From positions 1 to 24,785 of IMG/VR virus record IMGVR_UViG_3300020463_002012: a stretch of DNA of 24,785 nucleotides; one strand, 5' to 3'. Below the pieces are notes generated by a model, which worked only from the letters and a program-made list of their open reading frames with translations, did not search any database and was not told the DNA's origin. Below are positions 7,701 to 16,131 of the stretch, in pieces. This stretch comes from a virus. Every line of letters begins with the position of its first letter. The stretch's first letter is position 1. The translations under genes were made by a program, and so were the position numbers.

Positions 7701-10693
7701 TTAATGCTAATGGATCAGGTTACAAAGTAGGAAATATTATTACAATAGTTGGCACAGACTTAGGTGGTGCAACCACTGCCAATGATGCAGAAGTTACAGT
7801 TACAGGTGTAGATGGATCTGGTGGTTTAAGTACTGCTACTGTTACTGGAACGGGTGTTGCAGGTGGATCATTAAATTTGGTTAATGGTATTACCTTAACT
7901 GATTTTACAACACAAGCAATCAATCAAGGAACAAACATACCATTTGAAGCACTTGCAACGGTAGAAGTATCGTGGCCATATGCACATGGTATTGTACCAG
8001 GTGATACATTCATTGTTGATATTAATTCAGACGATGGCGGAACAAACAACCACCAATTAGCAGGTGGTTCGTTCATGGCAATCACAGTTCCGACTACTAA
8101 GAAAATTAGATATAACACAAGAGCTCCTGGTAATATTAAAGAATTTGTTACTGGTACATCAGTTGAAGATAAGGTGCAAGGTAACGTTTACATGCGACCT
8201 GACTCATTCTTCATACACAGACCATATGACGGTGGTGTGCAGTTAGGAACAGGTGGACCTCAACACGGTGCTCAAGCAATTAGACAGAGTAAAAAATACA
8301 TTAGATACCAGTCTGGTAAGGGTATTATGTATACAACAGGTGCACTTTTTGCCCCATCCTATGATGTAAGATCTATTACTTCAACAGGTACAGAGATAGG
8401 CGCTACACTAACTATCGTTAGTGATGACAATGATCATGGTGCTCAAGTTGGTGGTAAAATAAGAATTATTGGAGTTGAATCAGCAGGATATAACGGTGAA
8501 TATATAGTCAATCAAATCGTTGACGAAAGAACGTTAAAGGTACTTTCAACACGTAGACTTGGTGCAACAACAGCCGTGCTAGGTTTTGCGGCACAAATGA
8601 CAGTCGTTGGTTGGCATGGTGCTACTGTGCGTTCAGGAATCTTTGATGACCAAAACGGAATTTATTGGGAATATGATGGTAGCAATGTAAGTGTTGCTCA
8701 AAGAACTTCTACAAAACAAATAGCAGGAACGGTAGGAGCATCACCAGATAGTAACCTAATTACAGGTAGCAACACAAGATTTAGAGATCAGCTTAAAGCA
8801 GGTGATAGAATTGTTATTAAAGGAATGACACACGTTGTATCAAATGTTGATTCACAAACACAAATTACAATTACTCCAGATTATAGAGGAGTAAATCAAA
8901 TATATGCGGCTAAGGTTAACCTTATTGCTGACAAGAAAGTACTACAAGAAGAATGGAATTTAGATAGACTAGATGGTACAGGACCAAGTGGGTACAACAT
9001 GGATGTTAGATACATGCAGATGATTGGTATTCAATACAGTTGGTATGGTGCTGGTTTCATTGACTGGATGGTTAGGGGTGCCGACGGTAACTTTGTGTTC
9101 TGTCACAGAATGCGTAACTCAAACGTAAACACAGAAGCATTTATGAGATCAGGTAACTTACCTGTGCGTTATGAAGTTACTAATGAAGGAGCATTTGATA
9201 GACTAGCAAGTGATATTACTGATGCACAAACTACACTGACACTTGTAGAAAGCAAATTCTTTCCAAGCTCAGGTACTGTGTTTATAGATAACGAGCTTAT
9301 ATCTTATACATCAAAAGATGATACAACTAAAACACTTTCAGGTTTGACTAGAGGTACTACATTAACAAACTTCCAAGCAGGTGCAACTAGACAGTATTCA
9401 GCAAGTCCGGCAAGTGGACATGCGGCAAGAACTGGTGTCATATTAGTAAGTAATACAATTACTCCACTCATATCACACTGGGGATCAGCATTTATTACAG
9501 ACGGAATGTTTGATGAAGATAGAGGATATATCTTCTCATACACAGAAGCAGGGTTGTCAGTTTCTACAACAAGACAAACTGCGTTCCTAATTAGACTAGC
9601 ACCTAGTGTTAGTAACGCTATTGTTGGAGATTTAGGAGATAGAGAACTTCTAAACAGAGCCCAGTTGCTTATGCAAGGTTTAGAGATCACATCAGATGGT
9701 GTTGATCCAACTAACAATGCAAACATTATTACAGGTGGTATTGTTGTTGAAGGCATTCTTAACCCACAAAACTATCCACTTAACCCAAGTGATATTGGTT
9801 GGCAAGGATTGTCAGGACTAGCCCAAGGTGGTCAGCCTAGCTTTGCACAGGTTGCCTCGGGTGCATCGGTTAACTGGAACTCAGGTGATACGGCAACGTA
9901 TGAAACAGGTGCCGTGATGGCTCAGGTGACTACAACAGCAACATTAATGCCATGGTGGTCATTTAGAACTAATAGAAACTATGCTTACTTTACGCAGAAC
10001 AGTTGGGAAGATGCTAATCTATCAGTTGGTGATGAAGTTAATGCAGACGGTGGAGGTAATGAATACTTCCCAGCAGGAACAACAATTCAAAGTATTACTG
10101 ACCAAACAATTTATGGACGTTATCTAGTTTACTTTTCACAAAGATCAAATTCGAACTCGAGCAACGCCGCAACGCAAACATTCCAAAAAGGTGGCGACTC
10201 TGTAAACAGCGTTAGTGCATTGTTCCTTAAAAATGTTTGGGACGCAACAGGAGCCAAGTCAGGTACGATTATTGGTAACTCAGGAGGTGCTCCAACAGAC
10301 CAAAGTGACATCAGTATGCCAGCGGGATCCTATGTTACAAACGTTCAAGGACCGTTGCTATTTGGTAATCAAGGTAGTGGTGGAATTGAATATTATAATG
10401 TTACATTTAACAATGCTTATACTGGTACAGTTTCACCAGGAGACTTGTTTAACTTTACGTTCCAACAACCTCCATATGCACAGCCAGGCGAAACAGTCTT
10501 TTCATTTATTGCTCAGCCTGGAGAAAGATCAACATTGGATCTTGCATTATTGAAAGAATTGACTAATACTACACTAGGAGGAAGAGGTACTTTTCCAAAT
10601 GGTCCAGATGTGTTAGCGATTAACGTGTATAAAACTGTTGGTACAACAACAAGTGCGAATATTATTGTGAAGTGGGGTGAGGCTCAGGCTTAA
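4721..10693 (+). CDS. Giant virion structural protein (1990 residues), probably tail-fibre or baseplate-associated
   Basis: This is the largest gene in the window. The N-terminal 100 residues include KCRRDTGYNIDAW (64-76) and a following QYGGN, a conserved block that I recall from large structural proteins of marine T4-like phages. Residues about 590-1045 hold four clear copies and one degenerate copy of a 65-72 residue beta-rich repeat (see the repeat entry). The rest has further strand-rich modules and ends in a compact C-terminal domain with AINVYKTVGTTTSANIIVKW. No Shine-Dalgarno is evident; the ATG lies three bases after the previous stop, so translation is probably coupled. Its 3' end overlaps the convergent cupin gene by 32 bases. 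An enzymatic domain was not recognised. A role in host contact or in the baseplate periphery is inferred from context. Confidence 0.75.
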   Translation: MAKKKIQNYTFYPGIGLNDAVYPNAKWLLNANKTFIQYEVSAWIARQVADNTTGFEGYTYSDEKCRRDTGYNIDAWLHDIQYGGNQETYRIANTYWEREVAQIDGTRIPEIRAKEFTRDLINNHVFANSAQTTPYQSTYAQTTNTSYTAEPQAGTRIQTLSAIVIEVITNGLSSLPTFERKGLGHIRFAGNYDASDLLIITNSTKSEVIYNFTDATKGGKVTRVDDVTPRDSGGYVVKYDSVNANENADTDFPKYLQTTDAITIVDLVFNTSTQATTDEIQIFVDNEEQTTRPYRFGTDAIERMRIAPPLSMLDADFEYGLQPTKWSAIGMMRGYPSVYELPGTDTQVATVTTDASSGSAGIGASLITVTTIGGHGFIAGTPITIKALEDAVVGAARAEGSFIINTVPTATTFTFYAKSKVGTTNGQVLSTTYTQLRQGAFYTGASLGQPQFDVFSNGTNGTMNLSLAAQISENRIATTGDVPEIGAPINYPSAFAIGTQVSAVANTPGGTPLSMNLTADISSGNTQFTVSSTTGIVPGLAANNGSGDAIFVNSIVGSTVSMSGQFTSTISKNTETYTGVSGTITAPAGVNAQFNISRSGSAYTVDGINQAGSGYKAGDTIKILGTNLGGLTTANDATILITTVNGSGGVTGASVTGTALSGSITWQDVTATYNNGAGTWGGTQVDIAWENNAYNTISFNSPNETSGYAVNDIVKLAGSNVSPGTSSDGSQSYGSGNDILAYVAALGAGGTITTLTIVNDSGRVGTPPALTLSYSFGPSAQSFTGGSGSDFAFNISNQTGASATYSVQISANGTGYNTADTIVVTGNKVGGATTANDIYLRVVSVDGAGGITDVRLEGSDESTLAVAYNGSSVQGKTMTNVVGAGAVFDVTNNGTAYSVAIDTAGEDYYQGQTFTIAGTQLGGSSPTNDATVTIDSVNTTGSDDQGIIATASISGTAPTLPTSFTGVPGTNLAHAGASGTFNMTRTQGSYSIAINANGSGYKVGNIITIVGTDLGGATTANDAEVTVTGVDGSGGLSTATVTGTGVAGGSLNLVNGITLTDFTTQAINQGTNIPFEALATVEVSWPYAHGIVPGDTFIVDINSDDGGTNNHQLAGGSFMAITVPTTKKIRYNTRAPGNIKEFVTGTSVEDKVQGNVYMRPDSFFIHRPYDGGVQLGTGGPQHGAQAIRQSKKYIRYQSGKGIMYTTGALFAPSYDVRSITSTGTEIGATLTIVSDDNDHGAQVGGKIRIIGVESAGYNGEYIVNQIVDERTLKVLSTRRLGATTAVLGFAAQMTVVGWHGATVRSGIFDDQNGIYWEYDGSNVSVAQRTSTKQIAGTVGASPDSNLITGSNTRFRDQLKAGDRIVIKGMTHVVSNVDSQTQITITPDYRGVNQIYAAKVNLIADKKVLQEEWNLDRLDGTGPSGYNMDVRYMQMIGIQYSWYGAGFIDWMVRGADGNFVFCHRMRNSNVNTEAFMRSGNLPVRYEVTNEGAFDRLASDITDAQTTLTLVESKFFPSSGTVFIDNELISYTSKDDTTKTLSGLTRGTTLTNFQAGATRQYSASPASGHAARTGVILVSNTITPLISHWGSAFITDGMFDEDRGYIFSYTEAGLSVSTTRQTAFLIRLAPSVSNAIVGDLGDRELLNRAQLLMQGLEITSDGVDPTNNANIITGGIVVEGILNPQNYPLNPSDIGWQGLSGLAQGGQPSFAQVASGASVNWNSGDTATYETGAVMAQVTTTATLMPWWSFRTNRNYAYFTQNSWEDANLSVGDEVNADGGGNEYFPAGTTIQSITDQTIYGRYLVYFSQRSNSNSSNAATQTFQKGGDSVNSVSALFLKNVWDATGAKSGTIIGNSGGAPTDQSDISMPAGSYVTNVQGPLLFGNQGSGGIEYYNVTFNNAYTGTVSPGDLFNFTFQQPPYAQPGETVFSFIAQPGERSTLDLALLKELTNTTLGGRGTFPNGPDVLAINVYKTVGTTTSANIIVKWGEAQA
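6494..7855 (+). repeat. Five-fold internal repeat in the giant virion gene
   Basis: The clear copies are 6494-6691, 7091-7294, 7376-7591 and 7655-7855 (protein 592-657, 791-858, 886-957, 979-1045); a degenerate copy lies near 6782-7006. Each has the pattern FNxxxxxxxYxVxI...GxGYxxGDTIxIxGTxLGGxTTANDA...VxGxGG. The first and last copies are also similar at the DNA level, so recombination between them could change copy number. Confidence 0.8.
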
Positions 10694-11069
10694 CTTCCTG
10701 ATCTTTTTGACTATCTCCAGGAGCAATCCTGTAATTATCCTCAACCGAATCAGCAGTACTAACCTCAGTAACACTACTTCCTGGCTCCATGCAAACTAAT
10801 TGATGTGGTTGTAAAGGAGGATTATGCCAAGTCATTCCTTGTGTAAGTTCTTGTTCATATATCTTGGATGTTTTAGTATCTATCCATCGAAGTAGAAACT
10901 TGCCGTTGTTTACAAACCAAGATTCATCTTTTTCTTTGTGAAAATGTAAACTGAATTTTGACCCTACTTTTTCAAATACCATGATTTTACCACAGTACTT
11001 TTCATTGGTTGCCCATATTAATTCATAGCCCCAACCTTTTTCTACTTTACCTTCAAGTCTCTCGGTCAT
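10662..11069 (-). CDS. Cupin-fold sugar isomerase/epimerase-like protein (mannose-6-phosphate isomerase type II-like)
   Basis: This 135-residue protein is a single cupin domain. It begins with EKGWGYELIW, matching the KPWG.E start of type II mannose-6-phosphate isomerase cupins. HFHKEKDES (42-50) is cupin motif 1 with ligands His42, His44 and Glu49; PPLQPHQL (84-91) is motif 2 with His89. EVST is the usual strand before the C-terminus. The tail (about 112-135) is polar and Pro-rich. It is the last gene of the minus-strand chain and overlaps hldD by 17 bases, so it probably acts on a sugar phosphate or nucleotide sugar related to heptose. A non-enzymatic sugar sensor or a different epimerase is possible. 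Its 3' end overlaps the convergent giant virion gene by 32 bases. Confidence 0.8.
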   Translation of the reverse strand: MTERLEGKVEKGWGYELIWATNEKYCGKIMVFEKVGSKFSLHFHKEKDESWFVNNGKFLLRWIDTKTSKIYEQELTQGMTWHNPPLQPHQLVCMEPGSSVTEVSTADSVEDNYRIAPGDSQKDQEVKPEPHPTSQ

Positions 11070-11898
11070 TTTTTACTATATCCTTGTAATATTCTTCTAG
11101 TGTGATCCAATGCCTAATTGGTATAGTATTATGTAGCTTGGCATTATCGGCACACGTATATTCTTGGTATTGGTTTTTTAGGTGGTATGGCATGTCTATA
11201 TACTCTATTTTTGCACCTGTATTCTTTGCAACTAGTTTTGCAACGCTTTCTATGTCTACTGATTTACTTGTGCCTAAGTTGTAGACACCACTTGCATCTT
11301 GGTGCATCATTTCTTCTTGTATTCTTACTAGATCATAAACACAAACTAAATCTCGCTTGTACTTGTCACTGTTCTTAAACAGTTTGATTACACCATCTGT
11401 TGCGGCTTGTACTTCAAATTTACTGACCATACTCATTTGATCTTTCTTATGTCCTTCTCCAGGTCCATATACATTGAAGTATCTATAACTTTGCACCAGC
11501 ATGTTAAAATTTTCTATACCATTATCTACCAAAAACTTATCAATTAAAAACTTACTCCATGCATATGGTGTTTGCGGATAACATGGATCTTCCTCATTGA
11601 AGTTGGTGTATGGCCCATAAACAGCGGCGGTACTAGCTATTTGTATGTTAGTCTGATAGTTGTCACAAATTTGTAAAAGTCTCATGGTAAATTCGTAATT
11701 ATGTTTCCAGACTTTGTCAATATCTTTTTCAGTAGTGTCAGAAATAGCACCACAATGTACAACCCAATCATACTGTTCAACAGCAGGAACTACATTTTCA
11801 ACCCAATCAAAGCCCTCTACATCGTGACCTTTGTGTATTAAATATTGGGACATGTTACTGCCTATAAAGCCTTTATGCCCAGTGACTAAAATTTTCAT
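11053..11898 (-). CDS. hldD: ADP-L-glycero-D-manno-heptose 6-epimerase
   Basis: This 281-residue extended short-chain dehydrogenase has an N-terminal NAD(P)-binding motif GHKGFIGSN (7-15), HCGAISDTTEKD (48-59), the active-site strand ASTAAVYG (88-95) and YAWSK (112-116, catalytic Tyr and Lys). The HldD signature is very clear: RYFNVYGPGEGHK (139-151), followed by FKNSDKYKRDLV and HLKNQYQEYTCAD. HldD converts ADP-D-glycero- to ADP-L-glycero-D-manno-heptose, the form used by most LPS heptosyltransferases. It is shorter than the E. coli enzyme (310 residues) but keeps the core. Its start overlaps the hldE stop (ATGA), so translation is coupled. No heptosyltransferase is present in the window; the product may feed host enzymes or ones encoded elsewhere in the phage. 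Confidence 0.93.
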   Translation of the reverse strand: MKILVTGHKGFIGSNMSQYLIHKGHDVEGFDWVENVVPAVEQYDWVVHCGAISDTTEKDIDKVWKHNYEFTMRLLQICDNYQTNIQIASTAAVYGPYTNFNEEDPCYPQTPYAWSKFLIDKFLVDNGIENFNMLVQSYRYFNVYGPGEGHKKDQMSMVSKFEVQAATDGVIKLFKNSDKYKRDLVCVYDLVRIQEEMMHQDASGVYNLGTSKSVDIESVAKLVAKNTGAKIEYIDMPYHLKNQYQEYTCADNAKLHNTIPIRHWITLEEYYKDIVKNDRET

Positions 11899-13145
11899 TT
11901 TATAATTTTACCTATTGTTTTTGTTGTGCTTATGCCTTCTATAGTTGGAAATATGACTACCTCTGCAAGTTCATGTCCAACTACTGTTTCGACTGTATAA
12001 TCTCCACCTTTAACGATTACATCAGGTTTATGTGACACAATACTATTTAATGGAGTATCCTCGTCAAACACTACAACCTGGTCCACCCATGGTAAAGATT
12101 CAAGCTGAGATTTTCGTTCATGTACATCGTTAATGGGTCTAGTTTCACCTTTTAAGCGTTTAACACTGGCATCGTTGTTAATGCCCACAATAAGTCTTTC
12201 CCCCTGTGTACGGGCAAATTTAAGCAGTTCTAGGTGCCCTTTGTGTAGTACATCAAATACTCCGTTTGTCCATACAGTAGTTTTTTTACGTAAATCTTTT
12301 TTGGTTATTACTGTAGTGCCTTGGCGTTCAACAGCTCTAGCGGCGGCATAACAAGCAATCTCACAAGCATCAAAAACGTCTTTGCCATCATTAAGACAGT
12401 GAGCTATTACTGCCAAAACTGTATCTCCTGCACCAGTAACATCTACTATTTGATTCGTTGGTTCTTTATAGTGTTTGTATCTAGTATCTTCATTAAGAAC
12501 ATGCATACCATTGGCTCCATCTGTAACTACTAACCATTGCCAATTATGTTTTCTCATAATATTACATGCATCTATTTCATCAAATTTTCCAAACCATTCG
12601 GTATATTCTTTCATATTAGGCTTGACTAAGAATGCTCCATCATAAAAATAATCATCCTGTTTAGGATCCACAAGTACTTTTGCTTTGCGGAATATCTGAC
12701 TGAGTGTATTTGCCTTTACTGTTCCTTTTGCGTAATCACTTATGCAAATTATATCATCTGGCTTTAAATTTTTTAGTAAATTATCTATTACTGAATCTTG
12801 TAGATACGGCTTTTCTCTATCCCATCTTAAGACTTGTTGTCCACCTTGTCCTACAAATCTTGTTTTGGTAGTTGTCATATCAGCATCGTCCTGTATATAA
12901 CAATCTATGTTTGTTTTTTCAAGTAATTCTAATAATTTATAACCTTCTTTATCTTGAGCAACACAACTATATAACTCTACAGTTCCGTTTATACTATCTA
13001 AATTTGTTGCTAAATTGCCTGCTCCTCCGATGCTATAATTATATTCATCTTCTTTCATTACAATTACAGGAGCTTCAGGACTTACTCTCTGACATGAACC
13101 ATAGATCCACCTGTCGAGCATGATATCACCGTAGATTTTTATCAC
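11895..13145 (-). CDS. hldE: Bifunctional heptose-7-phosphate kinase / heptose-1-phosphate adenylyltransferase
   Basis: This 416-residue protein fuses two domains in the HldE order. Residues 1-285 are a PfkB-type sugar kinase with GDIMLDRWIYG (6-16), the GGAGN loop (40-44) and DVTGAGDT (235-242, catalytic Asp241). Residues 290-416 are a nucleotidyltransferase with TNGVFDVLHKGH (293-304) and a C-terminal GISTTKTI (404-411). HldE phosphorylates heptose 7-phosphate at C1 and, after GmhB acts, adds AMP. The E. coli protein has 477 residues, so this one is compact, with most loss in the kinase. The GTG start overlaps the halogenase 2 stop (GTGA, minus strand); the first residues IKIYGDIML fit the family start. 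It is followed directly by hldD. Confidence 0.93.
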   Translation of the reverse strand: MIKIYGDIMLDRWIYGSCQRVSPEAPVIVMKEDEYNYSIGGAGNLATNLDSINGTVELYSCVAQDKEGYKLLELLEKTNIDCYIQDDADMTTTKTRFVGQGGQQVLRWDREKPYLQDSVIDNLLKNLKPDDIICISDYAKGTVKANTLSQIFRKAKVLVDPKQDDYFYDGAFLVKPNMKEYTEWFGKFDEIDACNIMRKHNWQWLVVTDGANGMHVLNEDTRYKHYKEPTNQIVDVTGAGDTVLAVIAHCLNDGKDVFDACEIACYAAARAVERQGTTVITKKDLRKKTTVWTNGVFDVLHKGHLELLKFARTQGERLIVGINNDASVKRLKGETRPINDVHERKSQLESLPWVDQVVVFDEDTPLNSIVSHKPDVIVKGGDYTVETVVGHELAEVVIFPTIEGISTTKTIGKIIK

Positions 13146-14623
13146 TGCATATCTCGTATATAATCAGTATTACTAGGTAAATGCATAGTTTTTCCATCAT
13201 GTTGGGCAACATGATATACGTATGCAGTATCTGAAATTCTTGCATCGTTATTAAAATGTAATTCTCTTCTACAAATTTTATCTGTTAGTTTACCTGTACC
13301 AGCTAATACATAACTCCACAAGGGCCATCCTGCACAACCTTCATGTCTAGGAAACATTGTGTGATTAGGTACTCTATTTTTACAAACTTCATGCATTGTT
13401 CTTACAAAATCAGTGGTTGTTTTACCGCTATCAATGTATTTCCAAAATTCTGTATCGTTACGCCCACATGTATAGTGAGCAACTAAAAAGTCTTTTAAGG
13501 TATCGTATAAGTGACCGTTTTTATCATTGTAATCATCTATTTGTCCTACATTACACGTTTCATCTCTATCCTTACCTAAGCAACCAAAAACAAAATGCTT
13601 TAATTGAAATATTGTTGTGTGAATACTTGTTGCTTCTAATGGTTCTGCAAAAGCGGCACACAATCCTACAGATAATACATTTTTAATCCATAATTTTTCT
13701 TGTCTTCCGCTGTCAAATGTTAACAACCTTATTGGATCTATTTTTTTACCTATAGTTTGTTCTAATTCTTCTTGTGCTTTGTCGGGGGTTACAAAGTCTG
13801 CACAAAATACATATCCACAACCTCTCCTATTCAGTGTAGGTATTTGCCAACACCATCCATTCTTTTGAGCCCATGCATTTGTAACAGGTTCAATTACTTC
13901 ATCGTCCTCGTAAGGCAGTAAAAAAGGTAGTGCAGAATTTACTGGTAAATTATCTTTGTAGCTTTTCCATTTGCTACCAACTGCTCTCATCAACACTTGA
14001 TTAAAACCACTAGCATCAATAAACATGTCGCCTTGAACAGTTTGTCCGTTACTTAATTTTAATTCTGTAACCCAACCTTTTTCTTTATCTTGTATTACAT
14101 CGTCAACTTCACTGTCTATATGTTTTACAGTATCACATACCTTTTTAAAGTATTGTCCTACCTTGTGTGCATCAAAATGATATGCATGATTTCCTTTATT
14201 TTCTACAAAACTATTTTTGTTATGATGTATTTTGTACCCTAGTTCTGTTGAAATATGCAACATGTCTTGTTCACGATAACCTAACGCATTTTGGAATACA
14301 ATATCTACAACATCTCCACTGGTCGGAGAACCATCTATTGGACCATAGTAATGTGATTTTGTATCCTTATTCCAACCTATATGTTTGATACCTAGCTTAA
14401 TAGTTGCATCACATTCGCGAATAAAATCTTGCTCTACGCACCCAAGATTCCACATCTCATTTTGTACAATATTAGTAAGAGAACCAGTACTGCCTTCTCC
14501 TGCACCTATGATTCCTATCTTACTACTTTCAATTACTGTTACATCGTGTTCTGGTCTAATTTTTGATATCATTAACGCGGCTAACCAACCAGCTGTGCCG
14601 CCGCCTACAACCACTACTTTCAT
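13142..14623 (-). CDS. Flavin-dependent tryptophan halogenase-like protein (halogenase 2)
   Basis: This 493-residue full-length protein has the FAD-binding GGGTAGW (7-13), GAGEGS (40-45), the catalytic Lys76 in ATIKLGIKHIGW, and the WxWxIP motif as WCWQIP (257-262), which separates FADH2-dependent halogenases from monooxygenases. The catalytic-Glu block reads EPLEATS (327-333), with Glu330 kept and Ala in place of the Ser of EPLEST. These enzymes halogenate indole or phenol rings and need a separate flavin reductase; none is encoded in the window. VirX1, from a marine cyanophage, is a characterised viral member. The gene overlaps halogenase 1 by one base (TAATG) and hldE by four. It groups with the partial halogenase at 2-724 by the EPLEA motif. 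The natural substrate is unknown. Confidence 0.9.
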   Translation of the reverse strand: MKVVVVGGGTAGWLAALMISKIRPEHDVTVIESSKIGIIGAGEGSTGSLTNIVQNEMWNLGCVEQDFIRECDATIKLGIKHIGWNKDTKSHYYGPIDGSPTSGDVVDIVFQNALGYREQDMLHISTELGYKIHHNKNSFVENKGNHAYHFDAHKVGQYFKKVCDTVKHIDSEVDDVIQDKEKGWVTELKLSNGQTVQGDMFIDASGFNQVLMRAVGSKWKSYKDNLPVNSALPFLLPYEDDEVIEPVTNAWAQKNGWCWQIPTLNRRGCGYVFCADFVTPDKAQEELEQTIGKKIDPIRLLTFDSGRQEKLWIKNVLSVGLCAAFAEPLEATSIHTTIFQLKHFVFGCLGKDRDETCNVGQIDDYNDKNGHLYDTLKDFLVAHYTCGRNDTEFWKYIDSGKTTTDFVRTMHEVCKNRVPNHTMFPRHEGCAGWPLWSYVLAGTGKLTDKICRRELHFNNDARISDTAYVYHVAQHDGKTMHLPSNTDYIRDMQ

Positions 14624-16131
14624 TATAGAAATCCTTCTCGCTGTCCTTGAGATGCCTTATACCAATCCATTCCCATGTTGGTCGATTCAATAGCATTGAT
14701 ATGACTAATACTAGTCCTCTTTCTAACTTCTTCAGCCCGTAAAAATTCTGTCATTGCAAAATCTAATTGCATTGGATTATGTCTATTCATATCTTTACTT
14801 ACAGGATAACCCATTTGTATTAACCATAGTTGCCAGTTCTGTGGATGAAATAAAGTATTACTAGAAACATCACTGTAAAAAGATCTTTGTGGATCACGCA
14901 ACCATTCCTCGTACCATAAATGTTTGTCTGATTTTACATGCATAAATTTTACGTAGTCCCAAAAAGGAGTGTTCCATTCTGTGTCCGCATAATGACTGCC
15001 TACAAAATCTACAGCATCTGAGTACCAATTCATCATTGACATATTATAACTTGCTATAGCTTCTTCATTATAAACATATTGTGGTATCTGTTTTGCAAGT
15101 TCTTGTACACCATATGTCATACTTGCTAAACCTGTGCTTTCTAAAGGTTCAATAAATCCTCCGCTTAGGCCTAAAGATACAACATTTTTCTCCCAAAAGT
15201 TTTCGCTATAATAAGGTGTCCAGTCAATTAACTTTAGATCTTCTGGTTTTATCCTACCATTCCAGTGATCACTAAAATACTGCATTGCAGTATCTGGATC
15301 TGTAATATCTCTATTGAAAACTAATCCTGAACCTATTCGTGATTGTACTGGTATTTTCCATATCCAACCATGATCAACTGCTGGACATTTTACATATGGT
15401 GTACACTCTTTTTCAAAATCTTCATATGGTACATGTCCTGCTACAGCAGAGTTGGTAAACAGTCTACCTGTATCAAGTAATTCCTTCTTTTTTTGGCCTT
15501 TTAAAAGCGATATAAAGCCCGTACAGTCGAGGTAAAAGTCTGATACATGTGTTGCACCGTTCTTAAGATCAAGGCTGGTTATAAAGCCGTTTTGATCCCT
15601 ATTTACATTTATAACATCACTCTTAATTGTTTTTACAGTATCCTTACAAATGTTCTGTAACTCAGTAACCAGCTTACCTGCATCTATGTGATATGCAAGT
15701 GTTTCAAAACTGTTCATCATATCTACTTGATTATCCATCACAGTTTCATAGCAAGGTAATGCATGTTTGCAGTAATCTAGTTCTTGTTTTTGAGCCCAGA
15801 TATCGTATTGTGTACATTTTAAATCAAAATAAGATCTATTTAAATAGAAAGGATGCCATACTCTGCCGTTAGGATTTTTCCAATGTGGAAAGTCTATACC
15901 TGCTTTGTATGTTGCATCTACATTTTGAAACCATTGTGTTAAATCTATACCACATTGTCTTAAGAAGTGCGGAAAAGTTAAAACAGTTGCTTCTCCTACT
16001 CCTATAGGATTACCTACTTCCTTATCTATAACAGTAACAGGTAAATCCCAAAAATTATTTTGTATATATGTAGCCGCCAGCCATGCCGCTGATCCACCAC
16101 CCACTATAGTAATATTCTTAATTCGTTTCAT
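14623..16131 (-). CDS. Flavin-dependent tryptophan halogenase-like protein (halogenase 1)
   Basis: This 502-residue full-length protein has FAD-binding GGGSAAW (11-17), GVGEAT (44-49), catalytic Lys76 in ATYKAGIDFPHW, WIWKIP (257-261 region, WxWxIP) and the canonical EPLESTG (328-334) with Glu331. All known catalytic residues of the PrnA-type family are present, so activity is likely given FADH2. It is clearly different from halogenase 2 outside these motifs, so the pair is not a recent duplication. The start lies inside the end of the Nudix gene (14-base overlap), and the stop overlaps the next start. Possible substrates include free tryptophan, an indole signal, or an aromatic group on a surface polymer or protein; the sequence does not say which. 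Confidence 0.92.
   Translation of the reverse strand: MKRIKNITIVGGGSAAWLAATYIQNNFWDLPVTVIDKEVGNPIGVGEATVLTFPHFLRQCGIDLTQWFQNVDATYKAGIDFPHWKNPNGRVWHPFYLNRSYFDLKCTQYDIWAQKQELDYCKHALPCYETVMDNQVDMMNSFETLAYHIDAGKLVTELQNICKDTVKTIKSDVINVNRDQNGFITSLDLKNGATHVSDFYLDCTGFISLLKGQKKKELLDTGRLFTNSAVAGHVPYEDFEKECTPYVKCPAVDHGWIWKIPVQSRIGSGLVFNRDITDPDTAMQYFSDHWNGRIKPEDLKLIDWTPYYSENFWEKNVVSLGLSGGFIEPLESTGLASMTYGVQELAKQIPQYVYNEEAIASYNMSMMNWYSDAVDFVGSHYADTEWNTPFWDYVKFMHVKSDKHLWYEEWLRDPQRSFYSDVSSNTLFHPQNWQLWLIQMGYPVSKDMNRHNPMQLDFAMTEFLRAEEVRKRTSISHINAIESTNMGMDWYKASQGQREGFL

Noticed and set aside
9304-9756. 150-residue open frame on the minus strand within the giant virion gene
   Set aside because: It is antisense to a well-supported coding region, has no recognisable domain, and its composition follows from the repeat-rich opposite strand.
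13142-16131. Recent tandem duplication of a halogenase gene
   Set aside because: Outside the family motifs the two proteins differ strongly and their motif classes are different, so a recent duplication is unlikely.
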